A stretch of DNA of 64,000 nt from Bog-159 sp049511415 (GTDB taxonomy: Bacteria; Acidobacteriota; Terriglobia; Bryobacterales; Bryobacteraceae): positions 224,242 through 288,241 of the forward strand of contig JBEKYC010000003.1 in the NCBI GenBank assembly GCA_049511415.1, given 5' to 3'. The position numbers were made by a program, and so were the translations under genes. This document shows positions 49,026-57,702 of the stretch, piece by piece. The notes beneath the pieces are model-generated. The model did no database searches, was not told the DNA's origin, and saw nothing but the letters and a program-made list of their open reading frames with translations. Position 1 is the stretch's first letter, and each line of letters begins with the position of its first letter.

Positions 49026-51671
49026 ATGACATCTCCGACCAAGCTTTGGCTTAGTGCGCTCGTGCTGTGGGCGCCCGTGTGGGCCCAACAGCCGCCGCTC
49101 ATTGACCGCGAATTATTCTTCGGCGATCCCGAAATCGCGGGCGCGCAGATCTCTCCGGACGGCAAATACATCGCGTTCCTGAAACCGTTCAACAAGACTC
49201 GCAATATCTGGGTGAAGAAAGCGGATGAGCCTTTCGACGCCGCCAAGCCGATCACCAACGATACGAAACGGCCGATCTCGGCGTATTTCTGGAGCCGCGA
49301 CGGGAAGTACATCCTGTACGCGCAGGACAAACTGGGGGACGAGAACTTCAACATATACGCGGTAAATCCGGCGGATGCCGCGGCGGCGCGCAACCTGACG
49401 GATCTGAAAGGCGTGCGCGCGATGCCGTATGCCGTGCCGCGCAGCGAGCCGGACATCATCTACGTGGGACTGAACGACCGCGATAAATCCTGGCACGATC
49501 TGTACAAGGTCCACATCTCGACGGGCGAGCGTACGCTGATGCGGCAGAATACCGATCGGGTGACTGGTTGGATCTTCGATCTGAAGGACCAGTTGCGCCT
49601 GGCGACGCGCTCGGCCGACAACGGCGATACCGAAATCCTGCGCGTGGACGAGAAGGGGTTTACCAAGATTTATTCCTGCGATGTGCTGGAGACCTGCGAC
49701 CCGATCCGGTTTCACAAAGACGGCAAACGGTTTTATCTGCAGACCAACAAGGGCGCCAGTGAGAATCTGACCAAGCTGGAACTGATGGACGTGGAGACCG
49801 GCAAGGAAGAACTGGTGGAGCGCGATCCCGAGAATCGCGTGGATTTCGAAACGGCGCTCTTTTCGGAAGTCAGCGACCAGATGATCGCCACGGTTTATGT
49901 GTACGAGAAGCGCCGCATTTATTGGAAGGACAAAGCCTTCGAGGCGGACTACAAATTCCTGGAATCGCAACTGCCCGGCGCGGAGATCAATTTCGGATCG
50001 CACACGCGCGACGAGCGGCTTTGGCTGGTTACGGCGAACTCCGACGTGGAGCCGGGCGAGACCTACCTTTTCGATCGGGTGTCGCGGAAGCTTGCGTCGC
50101 AGTACAAGATTCGCGAGAAATTGCCGCGGGTGGATTTGGCGCATATGGAACCGGTGCGTTATGAATCTTCCGACGGACTGGAGATTCCGGCCTACCTGAC
50201 GCTGCCCAAGGGCGTGCCCGCCAAGAATCTGCCGGTGCTGATTCTTCCGCACGGCGGACCTTGGGGACGCGATCAATGGGGCTATGCGGGCTTCGCGCAG
50301 TTCTTCGCCAACCGCGGCTATGCGGTGCTCGAGCCCAACTTCCGCTCCTCCACGGGCTACGGCAAGAAGTTTCTGAACGCGGGCAACCGGGAGTGGGGCG
50401 ATAAGATGCAGGACGATCTGACGTGGGGCGCCAAATACCTGGTGGCCAAAGGCATCGCGGACCCCAAGCGCATCGGGATCACCGGCGGGTCTTACGGCGG
50501 CTACGCCACCCTGGCGGGTGTAGCGTTCACACCGGACCTTTACACGGCGGCGGTTTCGATTGTGGGACCCTCCAACCTGATCACTTTGCTGGATTCGATT
50601 CCACCTTACTGGGAACCGGTGCGCAAGATGTTCCACCTGCGCATGGGCGATCCGGGCACGCCGGAAGGCAAGGCGCAGTTGGAACGGCAGTCGCCGTTGA
50701 ATTCCGCCTCCAAGATCAAGACTCCGCTGATGGTGGTGCAGGGCGCCAATGACCCGCGCGTGAACAAGGCGGAATCCGACCAGATCGTGATCGCGCTGCG
50801 CGACCGCGGATTTCCGGTGGAGTATCTGGTGGCGCCGGACGAGGGGCACGGCTTCCAGCGGCCGGTCAACACCATGGCGATGTTCGCCGCCGCGGAGAAG
50901 TTTTTCGCGCACTACCTGGGCGGGCGCTACCAGGAGGAGATGACCCCGGAAGTGGCTACGCGGCTGACGGAGATCACGGTCGATCCTAAGACGGTGGTGC
51001 TGGCACGCAAGATCGAATCCGGTTCGGTTGGCCCGCTCAAGCCGGCCACGCCGCTGCGCGCGGGAGTGTACAAATATAAGGTCACCATTCAGATGGGCGC
51101 GCAGTCGATTCCGTTGACTCTGGCCAATGAGGTAAAGGCGGAAGACGGCGCGTGGACGGTGACCAATCGCATGACCACGCCTATGGGCGTGGCCACGGAT
51201 ACGTTCGTTTTGGATAAGGACACGCTGGCAGTCCGCAAGCGATCGATTCATCAAGGGCCGGTGGCGATGGAACTCGCATTTCAGGACAATAAGGCCACCG
51301 GCTCCATGAAGATGAACGGCCAGGATAGAGCCATCGATGCCGTTGTGGGAGGTCCGGTGTTCCCCGAGGCCACGGCGGCGCCGTCGCTCTACGCCTGCCT
51401 TCCCTTGGCGGAGGGGTATAGCACCACATTCCGTACTTTCGACCTGCAGAAACAGAAGGAAGAGATCGTGGAATTGAAGGTGTCCGGATCGGAGACCGTA
51501 AAAGTGGCGGCCGGCAGCTTCGACGCTTTCAAGACCGAGATCTCGTCGGTTGACGGAAGCAGCGGTGAGGTCACGCTCTGGATTGCCAAAGACTCGCATA
51601 GGCCGGTAAGGTTCACGGCGGTGCTGCCGGAAATGGGTGGGGCTACGATGACCGCCGAAGCGAGTGAGTAG
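49026..51671 (+). CDS. S9-family prolyl oligopeptidase-like peptidase with C-terminal extension
   Basis: An 881-residue secreted peptidase. It has a signal peptide (LWLSALVLWAPVWA), a WD40/TolB-like beta-propeller (ISPDGKYIAFLKP, FWSRDGKYILYAQD and similar) to about residue 370, then the alpha/beta-hydrolase domain with Ser489 in GGSYGGYATLAG, Asp576 in QGANDPRV and His608 in DEGHGF. About 240 further residues (PVATRLTEITVDPK onward) form a beta-rich domain resembling DUF3108. S9 peptidases end near residue 640-700, so this tail is an unusual fusion. It cleaves peptides after Pro/Ala or similar residues. Confidence 0.92.
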   Translation: MTSPTKLWLSALVLWAPVWAQQPPLIDRELFFGDPEIAGAQISPDGKYIAFLKPFNKTRNIWVKKADEPFDAAKPITNDTKRPISAYFWSRDGKYILYAQDKLGDENFNIYAVNPADAAAARNLTDLKGVRAMPYAVPRSEPDIIYVGLNDRDKSWHDLYKVHISTGERTLMRQNTDRVTGWIFDLKDQLRLATRSADNGDTEILRVDEKGFTKIYSCDVLETCDPIRFHKDGKRFYLQTNKGASENLTKLELMDVETGKEELVERDPENRVDFETALFSEVSDQMIATVYVYEKRRIYWKDKAFEADYKFLESQLPGAEINFGSHTRDERLWLVTANSDVEPGETYLFDRVSRKLASQYKIREKLPRVDLAHMEPVRYESSDGLEIPAYLTLPKGVPAKNLPVLILPHGGPWGRDQWGYAGFAQFFANRGYAVLEPNFRSSTGYGKKFLNAGNREWGDKMQDDLTWGAKYLVAKGIADPKRIGITGGSYGGYATLAGVAFTPDLYTAAVSIVGPSNLITLLDSIPPYWEPVRKMFHLRMGDPGTPEGKAQLERQSPLNSASKIKTPLMVVQGANDPRVNKAESDQIVIALRDRGFPVEYLVAPDEGHGFQRPVNTMAMFAAAEKFFAHYLGGRYQEEMTPEVATRLTEITVDPKTVVLARKIESGSVGPLKPATPLRAGVYKYKVTIQMGAQSIPLTLANEVKAEDGAWTVTNRMTTPMGVATDTFVLDKDTLAVRKRSIHQGPVAMELAFQDNKATGSMKMNGQDRAIDAVVGGPVFPEATAAPSLYACLPLAEGYSTTFRTFDLQKQKEEIVELKVSGSETVKVAAGSFDAFKTEISSVDGSSGEVTLWIAKDSHRPVRFTAVLPEMGGATMTAEASE

Positions 51672-51843
51672 CAACACAATCAGTGCAGCGAAGTAGCGCT
51701 GGAGTATTCGCACCCCCTAGAAGAGTGTGCTGGATACCCCCATTTGGGGGGTTTGTATAGGGTTAATTCTAAGGTACATGTAAGGTTTGCCCGATTAGCA
51801 TTAGGGATATGCCTGAATTTATAAGGAGTTCTCCTAACAAACG

Positions 51844-52014
51844 ATGATACCCGAGCGTTTACTTCCTCCCCCGGACGCAGAATTGCTTGTGCTCCATCAT
51901 CGCCGCTCTGAGCTCGACAAGGCTATCCGCCTGTTAGAGGAGATCCGGCTGATCCGCCTGCGGCGGCCACCGGAACTCGCGGCTATCATATCGAAGGTGC
52001 GGAAGGTGGCGTAG
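51844..52014 (+). CDS. Small hypothetical protein
   Basis: A 56-residue frame, MIPERLLPPPDAELLVLHHRRSELDKAIRLLEEIRLIRLRRPPELAAII, with an amphipathic basic helix. AAGGAG lies 18 bp upstream, within the palindrome AAGGAGTTCTCCT. It precedes the thioredoxin-fold gene by 59 bp. Upstream, 51737-51751 is a CCCCCATTTGGGGGG inverted repeat. No family recognised; the helix-forming composition and codon use support it modestly. Confidence 0.45.
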   Translation: MIPERLLPPPDAELLVLHHRRSELDKAIRLLEEIRLIRLRRPPELAAIISKVRKVA

Positions 52015-52073
52015 AACCTTTGCGGGCCGATCTGGGCCGCATCGCCTGAGCCTTGTTGCGGTAAACTGGCTAT

Positions 52074-52637
52074 ATGAAATTCCGGCACGCACTCCTGCCT
52101 TTTTCCCTGCTTCTCACCGGCTTGGCAGCCAGCGCCCAACAGGTGCCCCGGCCAGCCGGCGAATTTGCAATCACCCTGCCTGACGGGCAACAGACCCTGC
52201 TGAGCAAGTACGGCGGCAAGGTGGTGGTGCTCGCGTTTATTTCGACTACCTGTCCGCATTGCCAGAAGACGACCCAGTTCTTGAGCACGATCCAGACCGA
52301 ATATGGTTCGCGCGGGGTGCAGGTTTTGGCCGCGGCCTTCAATCCGGAGGCCGCTTCCCTGGTGCCCGGGTTTATCGCCCAGTTCCATCCCAACTTTCCC
52401 GTGGGATCGGCGGACCGCGATGCCGTGCTGGAATATGAGCAAGCGTCTCTGGCCAAGCCGAACTACGTGCCTGTGCTGATCTTCATCGACAGAAGCCGCG
52501 TGATCCGCGCACAACCGGAACACACGGGAGGCGACGATTTCTACAAGGACCAGGAGAAGAACATCCGCGCGGAAATCGAGAGTCTGCTGAAGGAGCCGGT
52601 GGCATCCGCCAAAGCCGCGCACAAGGCGCGCTCGTAG
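52074..52637 (+). CDS. Secreted TlpA/AhpC-like thioredoxin-fold protein
   Basis: A 187-residue protein with signal peptide MKFRHALLPFSLLLTGLAASA. The thioredoxin fold has a CPHC active site in VVLAFISTTCPHCQKTTQF and cis-Pro element YVPVLIFID. It resembles redoxin/TlpA proteins that reduce or transfer disulfides outside the cytoplasm. It is convergent with the zinc-ribbon gene, whose stop is 5 bp away. Confidence 0.88.
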   Translation: MKFRHALLPFSLLLTGLAASAQQVPRPAGEFAITLPDGQQTLLSKYGGKVVVLAFISTTCPHCQKTTQFLSTIQTEYGSRGVQVLAAAFNPEAASLVPGFIAQFHPNFPVGSADRDAVLEYEQASLAKPNYVPVLIFIDRSRVIRAQPEHTGGDDFYKDQEKNIRAEIESLLKEPVASAKAAHKARS

Positions 52638-52641
52638 CGGG

Positions 52642-53397
52642 TCAGCCCTGCACGGCCGGAGCGGATTGGCCCGCCAGATCCTCAATTGCAGCCGGCGGGT
52701 TGTAGTAGAGGATGCGACTGCAGCTTTCGCAATGCATCACCTGGTCGCCACGCTTTAAGTCCTGGAAGAATTGCAAGCGCATGGCCATATGGCAGGCGCT
52801 ACAGCGTCCGTCGACGGCTTCAGCCATGGCGACCCCTTGCCGCCCTTTGCGAATGCGTTCGTACTGCCGGTAGACGTTGGCATTCAGGCGGCTGACGATG
52901 GCGGCGCGCTCCTGGTGAATCAGGTCCAGAGCCTTCTGGTCCTCGGCCGTGCGCGCCGTGGCCTGTTGCTTCTCGGTTTCCACCTGGGATTTTTCCTGCT
53001 TGAGCGCGAGTTCCGCGGCCTTCACGTTCTTGTCGAGCGGCTCGGACTCGGACATCAATTCCAGGATGTGATCCTCGGCGCGGCGAATCTCTTTCTCGCA
53101 GAATTCGATTTCGTGTTGGAAGGCGCGGTACTGATCGTTGGTCTTGGCGCCCAGCATCTGATCGCGCAGCTTGGTGATCTTCTGCTCTTGAAGCTGTATG
53201 TCGCCTTCGGTTTTCTTGCGGTCTTTCTGGTTGGCGGCGAGCGCGGCGCGGTCGGCCTCCAGCTTGCGCATGTGACTTTCCAGCTTTTTCTCGATTTCGG
53301 CGGTATGTTTGGGTAGCGCGGAGATCTCACGGGTTAATTCCGTCACCCGATTGTCAAGCCCCTGCAACCGAACCGCCAACTCCAGATCGGGAAGCAT
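52642..53397 (-). CDS. C4-type zinc-ribbon coiled-coil protein
   Basis: A 251-residue protein with long coiled-coil helices over residues about 15-190 (LDNRVTELTREISALPKHTAEIEKKLESHM through ALKQEKSQVETEKQQATARTAEDQKAL) and a C-terminal zinc ribbon (RCSACHMAMR...HCESCSRILYY, two C-x-x-C pairs). This is the CT398/zf-RING_7-like family, widespread and of uncertain function. It has no signal peptide. Confidence 0.87.
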   Translation of the reverse strand: MLPDLELAVRLQGLDNRVTELTREISALPKHTAEIEKKLESHMRKLEADRAALAANQKDRKKTEGDIQLQEQKITKLRDQMLGAKTNDQYRAFQHEIEFCEKEIRRAEDHILELMSESEPLDKNVKAAELALKQEKSQVETEKQQATARTAEDQKALDLIHQERAAIVSRLNANVYRQYERIRKGRQGVAMAEAVDGRCSACHMAMRLQFFQDLKRGDQVMHCESCSRILYYNPPAAIEDLAGQSAPAVQG

Positions 53398-53459
53398 TTC
53401 TTAAGGCAGTTTAGCACGAGAGCATTAGTCGCCGCGCTCGAACAGCCTGGGGAGATCGC

Positions 53460-55122
53460 TTATGGGCGTCCCGGCCCTATTTCCCACTTCTGGTTGTCGC
53501 CGGCGGAGCAGGAGAGCAGCGCCACCTTGTTTTCAGACGCTGCCCCTTGGGCTTCCAGGCACATGCCGCCGGCCGTGTGCAGGATCTCTCCGGTTGCGCG
53601 CACTTCCCACTGCTGGTTGTCACCGCCCTGGCAGGTGTCGACGCGCAAGGCCGAGCCGTCTGCCTGCAGGCACCCATGGCTGAGCGCGGCCACGATTTCT
53701 CCGCTGGGCCGCCGTTCCCAAAACGGAGCGCCCTCACAGGCGACCTGCTGCACCACACCGCCGTCTCGCACACCCAGACACTTGCCGCTGCTTCGGTTCA
53801 CGATATGGTTGGCCGGCGCATCGGAATTGGACAATTCAAAGTTCACTTCCACCTGTGTCAGGACCGCAACGGGTTCCCCATTCAAAAGAGTGGGCTGGTA
53901 GACCCATTGTTTGACGGCCTGCATGGCTGCGGGGACCAACAGGGGGTGGCCGCTGATTAGTGTAAGGTTTTCGATAGTGCCATCTTTGGCGATGATGACG
54001 CGCAGCCTCACAACGCCGGAGATGCGCGCCTGGCGGGCCAACGGCGGATAGACGGGTTTGGGCTGGCGAATCAGCTTAGCCTGTTGGACATTGCCGTCCA
54101 CGCGAATCCGCATCGGGACTGGACCGGCCGGAGATACTTCTACGGGAGAAGGCGGAGGCGCGCCCACAGGGACGGAGCCGATAATGCCGCCGATGACGCC
54201 ACCCGCCAGGGCAGCGCTGCTCGGCGCTCCGCCGGGAGGGGGCGGGGGCGAGGCGGCAGCCGCGCGTTTTGCCGCGGCCATCCGCAGCGCAGCGCGAACC
54301 ATCTCGGGGGGAAGCGCGCGGTAATCCTGGGGGACTTCAAAAATTGACGGATCGACCGGAGCATCGGAGAGTTCCGTAACGACCTGATCCATCTGCACGA
54401 GGGGCGCATCCGACTCGATGGCTGGGCGCGCGGAAAGCTCGAAATGCGCGCGCAATATGATGGGGGGTTGTTTCAATACCGCGGCAATCTCAGGACCCAG
54501 GATGGGAAGCTTGCCGAAGAACGCATCCAGGATCTGCGCTTGTTTGCCGGTCCAGAGGTCCGTCAGTTCACGGATAGCGGGCACGCGCGCGGTTTCGGCC
54601 GGCCGGGCACTCCAAATCCGGGAGAGCCACACTACGGAATGGGCGTTATCCGGGCGGCCGGGGAGTCCAGGAGACGGTCATCTCGCGTTCTTCCACTTGC
54701 ACGCCTTGAATCATATCCGTCCGGCCGGTAGTACGCGTCTCGACCTGGGGCGTTCGACCGGGCAAGGGCGAGATTCGGGCTGCCGGAAGGGCAGCGGCCA
54801 GAAAATCAGCCATGTCGGAGAACTGCAGCAACGTAGAGGTTTTGTGTGCCGGGTCGACGATGGTGAACGCCTGGTTCCGGGAATCAAAAATGATCGTGAA
54901 TCCACCGCCGGTGGTGACGATTTTATTGTCTTTGACGCGCAGCACACTGTCGGGCGGCAGTTGGCTGAGAGCTTTCAGATGCGCCTCGAAGGCCGCGGGC
55001 AATCCAGCCGCGTGTCTGGTCTCGGTGTGATAGCGGATGGTCGTGTCCGCAAGCAAGGACGGCGCGGCGCAAACGAGCAATGCCAGGGGCAGCCACTCGA
55101 AGCGGAGGAGGTGAGGCGACAT
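53460..55122 (-). pseudogene. Secreted TonB-C / ricin-lectin fusion protein gene, frameshifted
   Basis: The 5' part from ATG 55122 encodes a signal peptide (LPLALLVCAAPSLLA) and a domain (DTTIRYHTETRHAAGLPAAFEAHLK...KIVTTGGGFTIIFD...QGVQVEEREMTVSW). The 3' part, beginning VVWLSRIWSARPAETARVPAIRELTD, continues with a Pro/Ala linker, a TonB C-terminal domain (PKPVYPPLARQARISGVVRLRVIIAKDGTIENLTLISGHPLLVPAAMQAVKQWVYQPTLLNGEPV) and a ricin-type lectin domain (NQQWEV, NQKWEI). In related acidobacterial proteins the two parts are continuous. Here they are joined in different frames, with the shift between 54655 and 54675. Combining TonB-C with a QxW lectin is unusual. Confidence 0.78.
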
Positions 55123-55154
55123 AGGAGCCTTTGGGACATTGTACATAAAGATCA

Positions 55155-56087
55155 TCAATAGCCGCGGCGTTTGTCCGTTACGACGTTGGTTAGAGGCTCG
55201 CCCTTGCGGTAACGCGCGAAATTATCGAGGAACAGCCGCATGGCGCGCTGCTTCCAGTCGGGGGTGTGGTCGGCCGCGTGTGGCGAGAGCAGCAGGTTAT
55301 CGAGACTATAAAACGGATGTCCGGGCGGGAGCGGCTCCTCGTCGAAGACGTCCAGCGCCGCGCCGCCGATGCGCCGCTCGCGGAGCGCCGCGACGAGAGC
55401 CGTTTCGTCGACCAGCGGGCCGCGGCCCAGGTTGATCAGTACGGCCGCGGGCTTCATCTGGCGCAACTCGGCTTCGCCAATGGTGCCGCGGGTTTCGGGC
55501 GTCAACGGCGCGCTGAGGAGCACATAATCCGACTGGGCCAGGACCTCGTGTTTGCGTTCCGGCCCGTCCGCGCGCCGCAGCCCCATGATCTTCATGCCCA
55601 TCGCCTCAGCCCGCCGCGACGCGGCTTTGCCGATATCGCCCAGTCCGATGATTCCCATGGTCTGGCCGGCGATTTCGACCGTATCGAACTGATCCCAGAC
55701 GCCGGCCTCCTGGCTACGCAGCATGCGGCGCAATCCCTTGGCGAAAAACAACACGGCCGCAATGGCGAACTCGCCCAGAATTTCACTGAAGACGCCGCGG
55801 GCATTGGTCAATACCACGGGGCTCTCGGACAGTTCCGGAAACAGAAGTTCGTCCAAACCCGCCGAGCGTGAATGTATCCAGCGCACGTGCGGCGCCATGC
55901 CGTGCACTTGACGCAACAGATCGCGGCTGCCGGTCCAGTTCAGAATCACGTCCGCTTCTTCGGCAGCTTCAGCGAACGCCTCCACTCGATTTCCCGCCGC
56001 GATGCGTGTGCCTTCGGGCAGTTCATCCAGCATCGCCAGAAGGGGATCCGTGGGGTCGGCCAAGACCAAAACTATGCTATCTTCCAT
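55155..56087 (-). CDS. D-isomer-specific 2-hydroxyacid dehydrogenase
   Basis: A 310-residue NAD(P)-dependent dehydrogenase. The dinucleotide-binding motif is TMGIIGLGDIGKAASRRAEAMGMKIMGL; catalytic Arg lies in INLGRGPLVDE, Glu in VFDEEPLPPGHPFY and His in LLSPHAAD. The start at 56087 is the last in-frame Met of the family region (MEDSIVLVL); no clear Shine-Dalgarno sequence is visible. Only 15 bp separate it from glpX on the other strand. Substrate unassigned. Confidence 0.9.
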   Translation of the reverse strand: MEDSIVLVLADPTDPLLAMLDELPEGTRIAAGNRVEAFAEAAEEADVILNWTGSRDLLRQVHGMAPHVRWIHSRSAGLDELLFPELSESPVVLTNARGVFSEILGEFAIAAVLFFAKGLRRMLRSQEAGVWDQFDTVEIAGQTMGIIGLGDIGKAASRRAEAMGMKIMGLRRADGPERKHEVLAQSDYVLLSAPLTPETRGTIGEAELRQMKPAAVLINLGRGPLVDETALVAALRERRIGGAALDVFDEEPLPPGHPFYSLDNLLLSPHAADHTPDWKQRAMRLFLDNFARYRKGEPLTNVVTDKRRGY

Positions 56088-56102
56088 GAGGAGAAAGCTA
56101 CC

Positions 56103-57080
56103 ATGTTCGACCTCTCGTTGGAAGTGCTGCGCGTGGTGGAAGACGCCGCGATCGCGTCCGCGCGCACCATGGGGATGGGCGACGGCAAGACCGCCGACCA
56201 CGCGGCAGTGGAATCGATGCGGCATTGCCTGGACACGATCGCCATCGATGGCACGATCGTGATCGGCGAAGGCGAACGGGATGCGGCGCCCATGCTGTAC
56301 ATCGGCGAGAAGGTCGGCGCGGCGAAGGATCAGCCTGGAGCGCGGTCGGTGGATATCGCGGTCGATCCGCTGGAAGGCACGAATCTGTGCGCTACGGGCG
56401 CGGGCGGAGCGATCACGGTGCTGGCGGCGTCGGAACGCGGCGGCCTGCTGCACGCACCGGATTGCTACATGCAGAAGATCGTGGTGGGACCGGCGGCCAA
56501 GGGCGCGGTGGATTTGGACGCGCCGGTGAAGCACAATCTGAAGGCCATTGCGCGGCGTTTGCAGCGCGGCGTCGACGACCTGGTGGTAGTGGTGCTCGAT
56601 CGCCCGCGGCACGAGCAGTTGATTGCGGATATTCGCGAGGCGGGCGCGCGCATCCGGCTGATCGGCGACGGAGATCTTTCCGCGGGCATCGGCGCGGCGG
56701 TGGCCGGGACGGGGGTGCACGCGGTGATGGGGTCGGGCGGAGCGCCGGAAGGCGTGCTCACGGCCGCGGCGCTACGCTGCCTCAACGGCGAGATTCAGGG
56801 CCGGCTGGTGGTGAAGGACGACGCGCAGAAGGAACGCATGCAAGCCATGGGCATCCGCGATCCGGCGAAGATTTATACGACGCAGGAACTGGCGCCGGGG
56901 CGCAGTATTGTTTTTGCGGCTTCCGGCGTTACGGACGGCAACCTGCTGCAGGGCGTGCGCTTCTTCGGGGACGGCACGCGCACGCAATCGATCGTGATGA
57001 CGCACACGCCGGCGCGGGTACGGTTTATCGACACGGTGCATCTGGAGAATAAGCCGGACGTGAAGGTGCGGTTCCGTTAG
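56103..57080 (+). CDS. glpX: Class II fructose-1,6-bisphosphatase
   Basis: A 325-residue GlpX-type enzyme of gluconeogenesis: LEVLRVVEDAAIASARTMGMGDGKTADHAAVESMR, TIVIGEGERDAAPMLYIGEKVG, VDIAVDPLEGTNLCATGAGGAITVLAAS, and IGDGDLSAGI with the metal-binding acidic residues. GAGGAG ends 9 bp before the ATG. The gene is complete and intact, and stands in divergent orientation to the dehydrogenase. Confidence 0.97.
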   Translation: MFDLSLEVLRVVEDAAIASARTMGMGDGKTADHAAVESMRHCLDTIAIDGTIVIGEGERDAAPMLYIGEKVGAAKDQPGARSVDIAVDPLEGTNLCATGAGGAITVLAASERGGLLHAPDCYMQKIVVGPAAKGAVDLDAPVKHNLKAIARRLQRGVDDLVVVVLDRPRHEQLIADIREAGARIRLIGDGDLSAGIGAAVAGTGVHAVMGSGGAPEGVLTAAALRCLNGEIQGRLVVKDDAQKERMQAMGIRDPAKIYTTQELAPGRSIVFAASGVTDGNLLQGVRFFGDGTRTQSIVMTHTPARVRFIDTVHLENKPDVKVRFR

Positions 57081-57082
57081 GT

Positions 57083-57631
57083 TTACGGACGGAAATAGAA
57101 GCTGGAGACGGGGGCGGAAAAGCCCGGCAGGAGCGGATCTTCCAGGGGTTCTTCGCCTTTCAGTTCGCGGACGCCGCCGGCCGTATGGACAGCTACGGAG
57201 ACATCGTCATAGAAGATCCAGACCGATCGGGCGCCGTTTTCCAGATATGTCTTGACCTTTCTCTTGACATCTCTGGCGGTGCCGGTCGGCGAAATCACCT
57301 CGACGGCAATTTTGGGAGCGCCGGCCACCAACCGTCTTGCGCCGAGCCGTGCGGTGCGCACGACGCATACATCGGGTCTGAAGGTGTCCTGGGGAGTCAC
57401 TTCGAAACCAGTTTCAATGAGCGATCGCAGGCCCAGTTCCCGGCGAGATCGGATGTACTCTGCCAGTGCGTCTCCGATATTGTTTTTTGTAACATCATGC
57501 CACTGGGACGGCTCGGCCATCTTGATAATCTCCCCCCCAATCAGCTCTTCCTTGATCCGATTGCCGCTCTGGTCGAATTCATCCGGCCGAGCCTGGAACT
57601 CCGCGGAGGTCATCAGCGCCGTGGTTGCCAT
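57083..57631 (-). CDS. Uma2-family (DUF820) protein
   Basis: A 182-residue protein of the Uma2 fold, PD-(D/E)XK-like: TSAEFQARPDEFDQSGNRIKEELIGGEIIKMAEP, TFRPDVCVVRTARLGAR and PKIAVEVISPTGTARDVKRKVKTYLENGARSVWIF. The acidic active-site pattern (E/D-V-I/L-S-P, K) is intact, unlike the interrupted copy at 9.6 kb. Function of the family is uncertain; it may be a nuclease. It ends 3 bp beyond the glpX stop (convergent). Confidence 0.9.
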   Translation of the reverse strand: MATTALMTSAEFQARPDEFDQSGNRIKEELIGGEIIKMAEPSQWHDVTKNNIGDALAEYIRSRRELGLRSLIETGFEVTPQDTFRPDVCVVRTARLGARRLVAGAPKIAVEVISPTGTARDVKRKVKTYLENGARSVWIFYDDVSVAVHTAGGVRELKGEEPLEDPLLPGFSAPVSSFYFRP

Positions 57632-57702
57632 ATTCCGATTCTGGCGCTTCCCCCCAGCCCTGCTAAAATGAATGGAAACCAATCCCCGGGAGGACCATAG
57701 AG

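Noticed and set aside
49113..51713. 866-residue minus-strand open frame
   Set aside because: Antisense to the S9 peptidase gene, whose catalytic residues are unmistakable. High third-position GC leaves the opposite strand open; the translation is rich in Arg/His and has no domain.
56088..56720. Upstream extension of the hydroxyacid dehydrogenase frame
   Set aside because: It is antisense to glpX, has an odd composition and no family match. The dehydrogenase starts at 56087.
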